DNA of 64,000 bases, taken from Circinella umbellata. Its lineage: Eukaryota; Mucoromycota; Mucoromycetes; Mucorales; Lichtheimiaceae. The notes beneath the pieces are model-generated. The model did no database searches and was not told where the DNA came from. It was given only the letters and a program-made list of their open reading frames with translations. The translations under genes were made by a program, and so were the position numbers. This document shows, in pieces, positions 37,910 through 50,692 of the stretch. The DNA lies in assembly GCA_025093555.1 (NCBI GenBank), contig JAIWNF010000010.1, positions 1 to 64,000 of the forward strand. Direction: 5' to 3'. The stretch's first letter is position 1. Each line of letters opens with the position of its first letter.

Positions 37910-40132
37910 TTTTTTGTGTTTTTTTTTTCTTTAATAAAAAAAAGAAACTAAGAGAAAAAAAAAAGGCTGCAAAAGTTGGATTGACACTTTTTTTCGATTA
38001 GGGTCGGGGATTCTTTTTTTTTTGTCTGTTGAGAACAAAAAAAAAATTGCCCTCACCAAAATCAATTTGTATGTTGAGACAAAGATTAAAATATGTCTTC
38101 TATAACAACAAATATAATTCTAGATTTATGAATCAGCAACACTGTTTTTTTTATATATAGAATAGAGTTATCTGAGGAGACAAGTTTAATAAATAGAAAA
38201 ATGTAATATATAAATCATTTTATTTTCTTTAAGATTCTGTAGTATGTATATTATTATTCATCCAAAGTAGATACCATAATAGAATAAATAATATCTGTAT
38301 ATTTTAGTGTTTTTTTCTATCATGTTTTTTTTTCATGGATCCGATAGTTTTTTTTTATATATAATCTAATTTAAACAGCATACTGTGTAATATCTGGTTT
38401 TCGAGTTGTACTATATATTATTATCACTATTGTTGTTGCTATATAATATGTGATGTAAAACCAAATAAGCAATAGTAGTTTAGTTTTTTAAAATAAAAAG
38501 ACTTTATAATACACAATCTTTTTTTTTAATAAGTTTGTTCTAAAATCTCTTTGTTCTAATTGATACAAGAACAAAAAAGTACATATTCAAAAGTGTAAAT
38601 GAATAAAAATCATTCATATATTCCAGCCAAGTATAACTACTATTAGAGTTTCATTTTTCTAAAATAAAATAAAATATGGCTGGAGAAGAGAAATATACAT
38701 CGTGGGGGTAATATGTATATCTTGTCCTTAGGCACAGTCAATAGAAGAAAAAAATATTATAACTCCACATTATTTCTTGTTTTTGTCTGGGGGATGATTG
38801 ATGAAGGATGATGAAGAAGAAGAAGAAAAAGAAGAGAAAGGGGTTAGACGAGATTATTATTATTATTATTTGTCAAGAATGGGAAAACAACAATGGAAAA
38901 AAAGCAGTATCGATAATAGGGATACTACATATCCATCTTGAGGAGTCAACTAGTATTTTAGAGAATATCTCCGAGGATCAAATGAATCAGAACAATATAT
39001 AGTATCAAGATCATCGACGACCACAGTATACAACAATCACAATGGATAACTATATAGATTTGGGGCGGGGGGATTTAGGACCAAGGTAACACACATATTA
39101 AGGATAAAGCGCCGCTGTTATAAAAAGAACGAATTATCATTTTGTTTATAACAAACGCTCAGATCAATTTTTTTCCACTAGTACACTTTTGTTATATAAT
39201 CTGTGGTTTCTTATAAAATTATGTCATGGGGATAAGAACAGGGATTTTCCAAATAAGAATAAAAAAGAACGTAAATAATGCAAATTAACAAGTTAAATTA
39301 GTTTTTCGATAATAAAAAAAAAATATAACAAATAAAATTGTACCTGCATCATTCCTAAATCCATTTGTTTAAAATCATTTTGTTATATGGGAGAGGGAGG
39401 AGGTGGGGGTTGGTTAGAAAATTGAAGTACTGAAATCGGTTTTTTTTTCTTAAAATGAATTTACATTTTTCATTTGATTTTAGTAACGAATTTACAATGT
39501 GTATTAACTGGATAAATGTATATACGTTTGAATTGATGAAAGATCGACCCTTTTTTTTATGTGTATTTTTAATGCACTTGGTTCTCTTTTCTTTTATGTT
39601 TCACAAAAGACTTTATTGTTGAAGTACTTTTTTCTTTTTTGTTTCACTACAGAAAATTGTTCAGTGTGTCACCAACCTTCTACCAATCGGAGTTTCCATG
39701 GAAACTTGTTCCAGAGACACATGAGCTCCAAAGTAAAAAAAAAAAGAGGAGGTTTTTTTTTTTTTGGGCTCTTCTCTTTCTTCCGTTTTTTATTTCACTA
39801 AACAGAGTTAACGATATTTATATAATAAATATATAAGGGTTATTTTTTTTTAAAAAAGAAAAAAAAGAGATAACAACCTTCAATAATTGTGTTGGGTTGT
39901 TTTTTTTTTCTCACCATTTGAATCTTTAATATCCCCCTTTTTACTTTTTACTCATTACACTCTTTCTTATAATATACTTCTTTTTCATTCTCTCCGCAAT
40001 AACACCCGCACAGTTACGCACAAAAACCGCATATAACAATAACTCTCTCACTCTTTTTTTTTTATCTTAAAAAAAGACACTCCCCCCCCCACACCCCTTT
40101 TGAACCCGCTCTAAACTTTTTTTGGTGATACC
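37910..40132. other. Divergent intergenic region, no gene recognised
   Basis: 2.2 kb between two divergently transcribed genes. Very AT-rich with poly-A/T tracts and a Lys-rich frame (38808-39002) that looks like repeat noise. The first and last few hundred bases should hold the promoters of SF3A1 and the phosphatase. Confidence 0.5.
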
Positions 40133-41474
40133 ATGGTTCAAACTCGTTATCAAGCTCAGTTTAATAAAAGCAGTAAAAATCGTAATACAACTTCTACAAC
40201 TGTCAAACGTACCTCGAGACGTAATCGACGTAATGATAAAGAAAACGAACCTAATCCTACCCATCCTACAACAACAACTACTCATCCTCAAAATGACCCT
40301 CCATTATTAAATATTTGTCGATCTCGAGAAACTTCAACTGACGTTTCTTATAAAATTGAAAATCTTGTTGAACAATTGGACGAGTAAGAACTATTTAAAT
40401 TTTACTTGACAACACCCCCCCTCCCTTCCTCCATTTTAAAATGTTCTTTTCTTCAGCAAAAAAAAAAAACTAATATTTTAATTATAATTTGAATAGTGGA
40501 GAATGTTCAACTTTAGACGCACTTATGGCACGATGGCCTTCCATGCATGCACGACTTAAAGGAATGAAACCTCATCTACCTAAAAAAACAGATAATCGAC
40601 CTACTCTTGGTAAAGAAAATAATAGAACAGGGAAATTTTTTTTTTTACCCACACGAATTCCAAATTTTTTTTTTAATATTTTATTATTTCTTGTATAGTA
40701 CTTGATTTAGATGAAACACTTCTTCATACCTATCGAAGACAAAATCAAGATACTACACAACCTGATTATGTTTTTTTTGCTGAAGATGGACATAGTATTT
40801 TATCAGCTGGTATTTTACGACCTGGAGTAACAGAATTTTTAATGTGGGCATCAGGAACATTTGAAGTAGTAGTATGGACTGCAGGTGATGATGAATATGC
40901 TAATATGGTACGATCAGTCCTTGATCCCGAAAATAAATTAATAACGTAAGTAAAAAAAAAAAAAATATTTATATATTGACGACAATCTAAAAAGATATTT
41001 ATTCTTCTCATTTTATATGATAGACATATTTTAACACGTCGTACCTGTATTCGAATGCGATCTTCGGCCACAAATGATTTTATGTTTATTAAAGATTTAT
41101 GTGCTCTTGGACGTGATTTAAGTAGAACTTTCTTAGTTGATAATACCCCACATGGTAAGTGTAGATCAAGTAAAGATATATTAAACACAAGAGAAATCAA
41201 AAAGAGTTTTATTAATTCAGTATTTTAATTTATATTAGTTGCCACGTTAAATCTTAGCAACCTCATACCCATCGAAGCATACCAAGGTGATAGTTCAGAT
41301 AAAGAATTGGATCAATTACGACGATTTCTCGAATCCAAATTAGTAAGACTTACTGATCGCCAGGATGATATGCGGATTATGCTTCACCGTCAGTTTGATT
41401 TAAAACGAAGGTTAAGAGAAAGGGTGGATACTTGGAAAAATGCTCAAGCCGAAAGAAAACGATCAGGTCTTTGA
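40133..41474 (+). CDS. FCP1/SCP-type HAD protein phosphatase (NLI-interacting factor-like)
   Basis: Five exons: 40133-40383, 40497-40609, 40699-40945, 41024-41154 and 41239-41474 (325 residues). The first about 120 residues are Asn/Thr/Arg-rich and disordered. The catalytic domain opens with VLDLDETLLHTY at about 122-133, containing the D-x-D-x-T nucleophile motif (D124, D126). It continues LRPGVTEFLMWA, FEVVVWTAGDDEYAN, ILTRRTCIR, FIKDLCALGRDLSRTFLVDN and NLIPIEAYQGDSSDKELDQL, the order of small CTD phosphatases. An Arg-rich helix ends the protein. The family removes phosphate from Ser/Thr, often of the RNA polymerase II tail or of lipin-type targets. No membrane segment is seen, which argues against Nem1/Dullard or Tim50. 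The substrate is not known. Confidence 0.9.
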
Positions 41475-42307
41475 AACTCTTTTTATTATTATTATTATTA
41501 TTTACCTTTATTTTTTTCAATTCAAAAAGAATTGTTTTGCACACTTATATATTCATACATACACACATATATATATATTTTATATATAATATATCTTCTT
41601 TCAATCCTCATCTTTCCTCCCCTCGCCCATACAATTCAAATCACAACATAGCACACAACATTTGTTTATAGTCTACAACAACAATAATAATAATAATATA
41701 ACAACTTAACTCCCCATACAAAACACACACAAACACAGAAAACAAAATACTTTTTTTTTCGATTATCGTATATGTTAATCCCTCTCTCTCTCTCATTCTC
41801 TTCTTTTTTTTTTTTCAATATGCAGTTATGTTTGGATCTGTTGCGAAATTTCTTTTCTTTTATAATATTTGTATATGATCATTCCCCTCAGCCCCCCTCC
41901 CCCACAATCCTCATCTTCTTCAATGGTAGTCATTTTGTTCTCTCTCTCTCTCGTAGTTTATATATACACTCACATATTATCTCTTTTGGTAGATGATGGA
42001 TTTCCCTCCCCTTTCTCTTGTGATGTACAGTCCCTCCCCTCTCAATTTAATTTCTTCTCAAGTAGTTTGTTATAACAATTAAAAGAAAAAAGGTTCATTA
42101 TTTTTATTTTTTGCTCTCTTTTTCTATCTAAAAGTAGAAGTACATGAAATGTTAAGAAAAATACAATAAATAATATGATTGTGTAATATATGTTTAGAGA
42201 GAGAGAAAGAAAAAGTGGGGTTAATAGTAATAATAATAGTAATAATAATAATAAGATAGTAAAAAATAGGAATTATATATGAAATAATATATTAAAAAAA
42301 ATTGGGT
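41475..42307. other. Intergenic stretch between convergent genes
   Basis: 833 bp, strongly pyrimidine-rich (CT and TC runs), with an ATA/AAT microsatellite-like patch at about 42224-42253. It forms the 3' flanks of the phosphatase and the first quinone reductase. Confidence 0.5.
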
Positions 42308-43475
42308 TTACATGCAGAAACATTTATTCTTTTTATCTGCCTTGGATTCTTCTCGGACTTTCTTTACTTTAGCTTTAATTTCAGGTTGAGCAGAACCATT
42401 GCCATTTTCAGTGACTGGAGAAGCTTTCTTTTCTTGCTTGGCAACAATAGATTGTCCTTTTTCAAACGTTAAAAGTAATTTGGCAAAATTAGAACCTTGT
42501 GTTTCTGCAATCTCTAATTCCTTTTCACTAGGTTGACGTGATCCATCACCGTTGGCTAAATAAATTTTTATATATAAGTTAAACATGGATATCCGGGCTT
42601 GTCATACAACACATTCTCTCTCTCTCTCTTTGCACTACCTAACTTAAAATTCCCCAACAACAATTAACTTACCAACTGTACCAGCACCATAGGGAGAACC
42701 ACCCACAACTTCAGTATTATCAAATAAATGTGGGTTGGCAAAACCAAAAGGAACATAATGGATACCATGATGTGCAAAATAAGTAATAGCAGTCATGGCA
42801 GTAGTTTCTTGACCACCATGTTGAGAAGCAGTGGAAAAGAAGGTACCAGCGAATTTGCCAGCTAAGGCACCCGTTGACCAAAGACCACCCGTAGAATCCA
42901 AAAATGATTTGATCTATTATATTACATATATATACAAAATTAAATTATTTGAAACAAAAAAAAAAAGTCCTTCTTTCACTATAATATACCTGAGCGGGGA
43001 AAATACCAAATCTATAATTTTTATTAAACATCAGTTTTGAATTTGGTTATTGGGTATCATTATTATAATAAATAGAAAGTATGTATGATAACCAAAAAAG
43101 AAAATTAATTATTCCTATTACCTAGTAGGTAAACCAAACAAAAACCCATCAGCTTCTTTGAGTTTGTCAGCAGTGATGATAGGTACATCGGGTTTAGCCG
43201 GCGCGTGCATTTTCTCAAGAATCGCGTCATCCAAAGTTTCAGGAACCTTTTTAAAAATATATAGGTTGATCATTTAGTATGCATTGATGTATATATATAC
43301 ATATATATTTTGTAATAAGCCCATCACAGGCTCACTATCTTACGAAAAAAAAAATTGTTTTTACCTGATAAAGTTCTACTTCAACACCTTGTGATTCTAG
43401 ACCCTTTTGAATATGTTGTGCAAGAGTATAGACATGATGATAAAGTGAATAAAAGATAATAAATACTTTAGGCAT
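42308..43475 (-). CDS. WrbA/Pst2-like flavodoxin quinone reductase with CaaX-like tail
   Basis: Five exons: 43475-43365, 43246-43122, 43011-42990 (a 22-bp microexon), 42913-42673 and 42555-42308 (248 residues). The flavodoxin fold shows VFIIFYSLYHHVYTLAQHI (first strand and helix), [47 protein letters not shown] and HHGIHYVPFGF. These are the FMN and dimer contacts of NAD(P)H:quinone reductases, which make two-electron quinone reductions and limit oxidative damage. Unlike its neighbour, this copy has a roughly 45-residue Lys-rich extension ending KNKCFCM. That is a CaaX-like box (Cys-Phe-Cys-Met) after basic residues, so lipid anchoring to a membrane is plausible; this is inference. Confidence 0.92.
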
Positions 43476-43884
43476 CTTTTTTTTTATATTACTATTACTA
43501 ATTAATTTTGTCAGAGAATTATATAATTTCGAGTTTGTAGAAACAAGAAAGAAAAAAGGAAAGAAAGAAAAGTGAATCAGATCGATGAAAACTTTTTTTT
43601 TAAAATAAATAAACGTGCTGCCAACATTAATTTTATTTTGTTACATTTGTTAATAAATAGCGGGATTTGTAAGGCATGAATCAGCGATTTTTTGTCTTAC
43701 CAACAGATGATTCAGCACCCCTTTCTTACCAACGGATGATTAAGCATCCACTAAATGATCGGAGTAGGGGTAATTGAAAAAAAAAAAAAAACCTATATAA
43801 ACTTGACCCTTTTACTTTTTTTTTTTTTTTTCGTCTCATTATTCAAATCTTCTTTTCTTATTCACATACCAAGAAAACAATAAA
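43476..43884. promoter_or_regulatory. Shared divergent promoter of the two quinone reductases
   Basis: 409 bp between two head-to-head paralogues. It holds a duplicated motif (43696-43746) and a TATA box on the plus side (TATATAA at 43794-43800, about 85 bp before the ATG at 43885), followed by a pyrimidine tract. The layout suggests joint control of both genes. Confidence 0.6.
43696..43746 (+). promoter_or_regulatory. Two direct copies of an AP-1/antioxidant-element-like motif
   Basis: The block CTTACCAAC(A/G)GATGATT followed by (C/A)AGCA occurs at 43696-43717 and again at 43725-43746, 29 bp apart. Each ends in ATGATT(C/A)AGCA, close to the TGAnnCAGCA core bound by bZIP factors of oxidative-stress responses. 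The position between two quinone reductase genes makes a regulatory role likely; binding is inferred. Confidence 0.45.
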
Positions 43885-44683
43885 ATGGCTCCCAAAGTTC
43901 ATATCATCATTTACACCATGTATCATCACATCCACAAGTTGGCTGTTGAGGTCCAAAAGGGTCTTGAAGCCTCTGGTGTTGAAGCCAAGATCTTCCAAGG
44001 TAAAAAATAACATCTTTTGAACGCGTCTTTATAATTTATGTAATATAAAACTTTTTTTTTTATCTAATGAAACCATGATTCTTATTATGACTCTAGTTCC
44101 TGAAACTTTGTCCGAAGAAATTCTCGAAAAGCTCAGTGCTCCTCCCAAGCCTGATGTTCCCGTCATTACTGTCGATGATTTGAAGGAAGCTGATGGTTTC
44201 TTGTTCGGTATTCCTACTCGGTAATTATTATTCCTTGACATTTTTTTTTTTCACTTTCTTCCTATATATAAATAATTTAAAACTAATGAATGTTATATAT
44301 ACAGCTTCGGTACTATGCCCGCTCAACTCAAGGCTTTCTTGGATTCTACTGGTGGTCTCTGGGCTAGCGGTGCCTTAGCTGGCAAGTTTGCTGGTACTTT
44401 CTTCTCTAGTGCTTCCCAACATGGTGGTCAAGAAACCACTGCTTTCACAACCGTTACCTACTTTGCTCACCATGGTATTATCTACGTTCCTTTCGGTTTC
44501 GCTAATGCTCATCTCTTTGACAACAGTGAAGTTATCGGTGGTTCCGCCTATGGTGCTGGTACCGTAACTAACGGTGATGGTTCTCGTCAACCCTCCGAAA
44601 AGGAACTTGCTATCGCAAAGAACCAAGGTGAAAACTTTGGAAAGGTTGTTAGCACTTATGCTGCTGGCAAGAATGCTCAATAA
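43885..44683 (+). CDS. WrbA/Pst2-like flavodoxin quinone reductase
   Basis: Three exons: 43885-43999, 44097-44220 and 44305-44683, for 205 residues, the usual length of the family. It reads [73 protein letters not shown] and [18 protein letters not shown], then [20 protein letters not shown]. It should be a soluble FMN-dependent NAD(P)H:quinone reductase. It is a close paralogue of the minus-strand gene 409 bp away but lacks the Lys-rich CaaX-like tail and the microexon (here that sequence is fused to exon 3). Codon use is richer in C-ending codons (ACC, GCC, AAG) than in most neighbours, suggesting high expression. Confidence 0.95.
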
Positions 44684-46274
44684 ATATATAATAATCAAAC
44701 AAGAAACGACAACAACAAAAAAAATGTGTATTATATTTAGTATAACAAGAGAAAATATATTTGATTATATAAATATTGAAATAAATTTATTGTTTGGTTT
44801 TTATACCCGTTAAGTAATTAAATTCAAATGGTTCTTTATGACACAATGGTAAAATAAGAGGTCTGGCGGGGAGAGGGGGGAAGGAAAAGGGAAATAAGGG
44901 ATGGATTTATCCGTGTCATGCAATGAATGAAGTTAGTCCGCATTAAACTTATTCGAGAATGATTATCAAAATGCGCCACACTTCAACAAACTTGTTGATT
45001 TTTTAATCGACTTGATATATTGGTAAACGTAAAAACAATATGATATCTACCATAAATGTTTTATGATAACAACCAAGTTATGTTAAACCATCCAATCATT
45101 GTTTCGGATTTGAATGTTTATATTACTATTTATTATAACTCATTAATCCCAGAATGCTTTATTATTACGTAGTGTTCTTTTTACGATATTATAGACGAAA
45201 AGCTAGCATAAAGTAGTAAGTTCAACTCTATTGTTAATAGTACGTATAGCATAACACATGTCTATAGTAGATATATAATTAAAAGTTGTAGCAGCACTCT
45301 CTATTCCATTGCTTAAGGAACGACCCAATAAAATATTTAAAGACTCAAAAGACTGTATTATGAAAACAAATATATTTAATAAATAGTTATATGATTTTTT
45401 ACCAAAGAGTAAAAAGCCAAATTCTATAATGACTCGTGGTTACAGTTATAAATCTATAAGACGATGTTCCTTGACCAAGCTACTTTATTATTTTTATTGG
45501 GTGGAGGGGGGGGGAGAAGAAAGGCTTACATTTATTACCTATTATATAATTCATGACTCAGGGTATCCATATTACAAACGAATGGATTCTCACTAAGCAC
45601 CACCATCACAACGGAGGTTTTTTTTTAATCATTACGGGCAAAAAGAACCGGTAGTTGAGTTTTATAACCATCACATATTTTTTTATTGCACAACAATTTT
45701 TCGTGCGACATGAGTCCCTAATAATTGTTGAAAAAATTATTGAAGCTAAATCTCTCTTCTTTTCATATTACTATTCAATCCTTCAAGCAATCAAAATAAA
45801 ACAGAAAAGTTGAAATTATATTAATATGAAAAACAATAATCAAATGTTTATTATCGTGTATGGATAAGCTCAATAAATCAAAAAAAAAGACAATTTAAGT
45901 TATTAAGCGGAGCTTGCCCCCGGTCTATGTAGGATAGTATAAAAGTAGGGCTATATAATTCGTACTTCCATCCAAAATTACTTTATAATAATATGATTCT
46001 CAAATCCTTGGAAACAACTGTTTTGATCATAATAATAAGGAGAGAGAAAAAGAAAAAAAGTAAAAAGAATCACTTTAGTTTAAGGGATACACAAACTGAA
46101 TTAGTTATAAATAAATTAATCATGCAAAAAAAAAAAAAAGAATTCAGTTTTTTATTAGGTGGGTATGCTGAAAATGAAATATTTTAAGAACCACGTATTT
46201 AAATCTCCAGATTTTTCTTTCTATTATAACTTTCTCAACATCCAAGTGTTTTATTAACATTAAAAGGAAAAACC
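44684..46274. other. Intergenic stretch, nothing recognised
   Basis: 1.6 kb between the quinone reductase and the TM9 gene. AT-rich, with purine-rich patches (about 44870-44900 and 45505-45520) and no credible frame. The right end is the TM9 promoter. Confidence 0.5.
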
Positions 46275-49115
46275 ATGACACGGTTATTATTATTATTAAC
46301 CATCTTGAGTGTCTTGGCACAATACACTTTTGGATTTTATGTTCCAGGTGTTTCTCCAAAACCATTCCATACAAATGATCCTGTACCTTTACTTGTCAAT
46401 AAGATTGTTTCAGAAAACACCCAATTACCTTTTGCTTATGGTGATTTATCATTCGTTTGTGTTCCTTCCAATGGAGGTACTCGTAACTGGCTTAATTTAG
46501 GTGAAGTATTACGTGGTGATCGCTTAATGAGTAGTGACTTGAAGGTAATTTCTTTAATGAACATAACAGATTATGTTGACAACATGGGCGTTCCTTAGCA
46601 ATAATAACAAAACAAACAAGCTAAGAAAAAAAGGGGGTGGTGGTGGACATATTTATTTAGCTTATTATGGGTCAAGATACAAAATGTGAAAAATTATGTA
46701 CAGTATCAATAACGGATGACCAATCGAATGAAGTCAAACAATTCATCAAGGATGAATATCGAGTAGAATGGTAAAAAAATAATAAGGAAGAAAATAAAAA
46801 AAAAAGTGGAAATGGAGGGGGGGAAACAAGAGGAGAAAAGAGATAAATCTGACAGATATAATTATTTTTTACGAAAAAAGGGTGGTGGATAATTTGCCTG
46901 GTGCTACTGTTCTCAAGTTCAATTCTTCATTCGATCCAAACACTGCATTACTTCCTTATTTCGCTCTTGGTCAAGTCAAGGTGATTACTATTTCTCTTGT
47001 CAAGTACAATTAAAAACGGATTTATTCATATTTTATATTTGTTATATGTTATTCATTAGGGAGATCAAGCTTATATTAATAATCATGTGACATTACAACT
47101 ATTATATCAAACAAGCAGTAAGAATCCTGCTGATAAATATATTGTTGGTTTTGAAGTCTATCCAACTAGGTATAGCCAATTCTATTTTATTGGGAGTGAA
47201 GAAAAAATAATTAGGGTGAGCAAATTAAAATACTAAAAACAATTATATTACTTGTATTTACTTACAGTTATGCTGATCCTGAATCGTGTAACAAACAAGA
47301 ACCTAATACTCCTATGAAAGAAATGGGTGCCGGTAAAACAGATATTACATATACTTATTCTGTGATTTGGAAAGAATCCAAAGATATTACATGGGCAACA
47401 CGATGGGATCGTTATTTACAAATCTTTGAATCACGTATTCATTGGTATTCTATCAGTAATTCTCTTGTCATTACCATGTTTTTGACTGGTATGGTTGCTA
47501 TGATTATTTTACGAACATTAAAACGGGATATTACATCTTATAATACTTCGGAGGAAGATATTGAGGTAAAAAAAAAAACAGGAGGGGAAGGATGTGATAA
47601 AATAATACGTTTATGTTTTATTGATTATCGAGTTACATTTATATAGGCATTAGATGAGGATTCTATTGGTTGGAAATTATGTCATGGTGATGTTTTCCGA
47701 CCACCTAAATATGCCCTTTTGTTGGCTCCCTTGCTTGGTTCTGGTGTTCAATGTCTCATCATGGTTGCTGGAACAATTGGTAAGAAAAAAATATATTATT
47801 GTAGAAAAGAATGAAGTATATCTTATAATTATCATACAATTCTATATATATATATTAGTTTTATCCATGTTTGGTCTTCTTAACCCATCTTATCGTGGTG
47901 GTCTTATTTCATATGGATTAGCATTTTATGTTTTGGCTGGGTAATGTATCTATGTATTCATCTTTTTGTACCAAAAAGAAAAAAAATATATTAATATTGG
48001 GGATGGGTGGGATTGTTGTTTAGATCATTTGCTGGTTATTGTAGCTCTAGAATGTATAAGGTTCTTAAAGGTCAACAATGGTTCCGAAACGCTTTGGTTG
48101 TAAGTTTATCATTTTGAATGGGAGTTAGTTGCTATGGTTAGTTGTTTTTTAAAAAGTTACTCAAAACTTATATAATAATAGACCGCCACATTAGTTCCTT
48201 GTACAATTTTTGTAATTGAATTTATTCTCAACTTGTTTGTATGGGGTCAACAATCATCATCTGCAATTCCATTCGGTACCTTTTTTGCTCTTATCGCCAT
48301 GTGGTTTGGTGTATCAACACCATTAGTCTTTGCAGGTGCTGTATTTGGTGCTAGAAGACCCATGCCTGATAATCCAGTTCGTACTCATCAAATTCCTCGA
48401 CAAATTCCTGATCAACCATGGTATCTTCAACTTCATATCAGGTAATTAAACCATAAATGCATTTGTGATATGGTATATATAGATATAACTTGGTAAAAAA
48501 AAATATTTCTTGTTCACTTATTGATAATGTATATATGTGTTATAGTATGGCAGTGGGTGGTTTAATGCCCTTTGCAGTTATTTTCATTGAATTATTCTTC
48601 ATTTTCAAATCAATTTGGAGTGATCAATATTATTACATGTTTGGCTTTTTAGCAATGGTATTCTTCATCCTAGTTGTAACTACTGTTGAAATTGCCATTG
48701 TGATCACTTACTTTAGTCTTTGTAGCGAGGTAAAAGGAAGAAAGTTAAATGATTCTTATTACTAGTATATTAAAGACATGTATTTTGTTTTCTTTTATAC
48801 AGGATTATCGATGGTGGTGGAAATCATTTGCAGTATCTGCTGCATCTGGTGGTTATGTATTCATGTATTCCATCTTTTACTATTTTACTCGACTTAAGAT
48901 AGCAGGTTTTGTTCCTGCTATGGTTTACTTTGGTCACAGTACTATGATCTGTTTGATATATAGTTTGTGTTTAGGTACAATTGGTTTCTTTGCCACATTC
49001 TTATTTGTACGCAAAATCTATGCAGCAATCAAGGTAAGATCATCATTCCTATTTATCAATACATATTCTTATATAATTAATTTAATTTTCGTATATTATT
49101 CTTTAGGTTGATTAA
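46275..49115 (+). CDS. TM9 superfamily protein (nonaspanin, EMP70/TMN type)
   Basis: Twelve exons: 46275-46544, 46661-46770, 46881-46980, 47060-47169, 47268-47565, 47647-47779, 47859-47940, 48024-48099, 48182-48441, 48546-48729, 48803-49033 and 49107-49115 (620 residues). A signal peptide ([20 protein letters not shown]) precedes the lumenal domain with [18 protein letters not shown] and [12 protein letters not shown]. Nine membrane segments follow, with hallmark blocks [95 protein letters not shown] and [19 protein letters not shown]. The last exon adds only Val-Asp-stop, giving IYAAIKVD, the short KxD ending used for Golgi retention in this family. TM9 proteins sit in Golgi and endosomes and act in sorting of membrane proteins, adhesion and metal handling. 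Confidence 0.95.
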
Positions 49116-49684
49116 ATAACATATCTTTTACTATTATTATTTATTATTATCATTTATTATATATCCATTTTGTATAACTTTCTTTTTTTTTTTTTTTTTT
49201 TTGGCTCTCTGCCTCTTTTCCTTTCAAATTTTTGATCAAAAAAAAAATCTTAGAATTTTTTAATGTAAAAAAAAAAAAAAAAGTTGTCCAGTTAAAATTT
49301 TTTGTCATGGTTTTGTTAATAATGGTTATTAAAAAGAAGGCTGTGAAATGACAGGGAACCCACATTTTTTTTTTTTTTGCTCTCTCTTGACGAGAATAGA
49401 TTTTCACCTGATTAAATAGAGAGAGAGAGATACTTTTTTTTAAGGTTTCACAAAAGAATTTTTGTAAGCCGCAGTCAAGCGTAAAAGTTTGAAAACATAA
49501 ATAAAATTACACACCCCGCACCGAGCGCCAAAAGAACTCCCTTTTTCTTTCCTTTCCCTTTTTTTTTTTTTTTTTTTTTCTTTAACCTGATTTCTTTGCT
49601 GCGACCAAAAGGAAAACAAGATAGGAGTGAGTGTGAATCATACTATATCAATAACAAAATAGCATCATAATAATAAAAAGCAAA
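49116..49684. other. Intergenic stretch, promoter of the Pho85-like gene
   Basis: 569 bp with long poly-T and poly-A tracts (about 49181-49202, 49558-49579), common in fungal constitutive promoters. No TATA box was picked. Confidence 0.5.
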
Positions 49685-50692
49685 ATGTCAACAACAACAT
49701 CAAGTAATGGAGCTGTTGAACAGCGATATGCTCGACTAGAAAAACTAGGTGAAGGTACTTATGCCACAGTATACAAGGGAAGGTGTCGGTTAAGTGGTGA
49801 ACTTGTTGCACTTAAAGAAATACATTTGGATGCTGAAGAAGGTGCACCCTCCACAGCCATCCGTGAAATTTCGCTCATGAAAGAACTTAAACATCCTAAT
49901 ATCATGCGACTCATCGACGTTATTCACACTGAAAACAAACTTATCGTTATTTTTGAATGTTTGGACCAAGATTTGAAAAAGTACATGGATTCAACAGCAC
50001 GTATTGTTAGTGGCTCTACTCATTATCAACAACAGCAGCAACAAAATCACCATCATCACCATCATCAACCCACATCGGGTCCTTCGACTACAGCGTTAGA
50101 TTTACCATTGATTAAATCATTTATGTATCAACTTCTTCAAGGAATCGCTTATTGTCACGAGAATCGGGTTTTACATCGCGATTTAAAACCACAAAACTTG
50201 CTCATCAACAAGAAATTGGAATTGAAATTGGGAGATTTTGGATTAGCACGGGCATTTGGTATTCCTGTAAATACATTTTCAAATGAAGTGGTTACTTTAT
50301 GGTATCGAGCACCGGATGTTTTATTAGGTTCAAGGATGTATTCAACATCCATTGATATTTGGTCTGCAGGATGTATCATGGCAGAAATGTATACAGGAAG
50401 ACCTTTGTTTCCAGGTACAACCAATGAAGATCAATTACAAAAGATTTTTCGAACATTTGGTACCCCAACAGAACAATCTTGGCCAGGTGTCAGTCAATTA
50501 GCTGAGTATAAACCGAATCAAGTCATGTATCCTCCTCAACATATTAATACAGTTTTACCCAATATTGATGCTTCAGGACGTGACTTATTATCACGTATGT
50601 TACAATATCAACCTCAATTACGAATTTCAGCTAAAGATGCATTGAATCATCCTTATTTTCAAGAAGTCAATTATATACAACGACAACAATAA
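49685..50692 (+). CDS. PHO85: Pho85/CDK5-like cyclin-dependent kinase
   Basis: Intron-free frame of 335 residues. It has the Gly-rich loop [12 protein letters not shown] (21-32), the ATP-binding Lys in VALKEI (Lys44), the PSTAIRE helix (55-61), HRDLKPQN (164-171) and [20 protein letters not shown] (184 onward), then [20 protein letters not shown]. The T-loop carries Ser ([14 protein letters not shown]) rather than the Thr of Cdc2 kinases, and this whole block matches Pho85. Pho85 pairs with several cyclins to control phosphate, glycogen and cell-cycle events. A Gln/His-rich insert (about residues 115-130) sits between the kinase's N-lobe helices and the [13 protein letters not shown] helix, at a place where the family usually has only a short loop. 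Confidence 0.95.
   Translation: MSTTTSSNGAVEQRYARLEKLGEGTYATVYKGRCRLSGELVALKEIHLDAEEGAPSTAIREISLMKELKHPNIMRLIDVIHTENKLIVIFECLDQDLKKYMDSTARIVSGSTHYQQQQQQNHHHHHHQPTSGPSTTALDLPLIKSFMYQLLQGIAYCHENRVLHRDLKPQNLLINKKLELKLGDFGLARAFGIPVNTFSNEVVTLWYRAPDVLLGSRMYSTSIDIWSAGCIMAEMYTGRPLFPGTTNEDQLQKIFRTFGTPTEQSWPGVSQLAEYKPNQVMYPPQHINTVLPNIDASGRDLLSRMLQYQPQLRISAKDALNHPYFQEVNYIQRQQ

Noticed and set aside
38808..39002. Small Lys/Ile-rich protein
   Set aside because: The frame is made of GAA/AAG and ATT repeats and shows no conserved-looking part.
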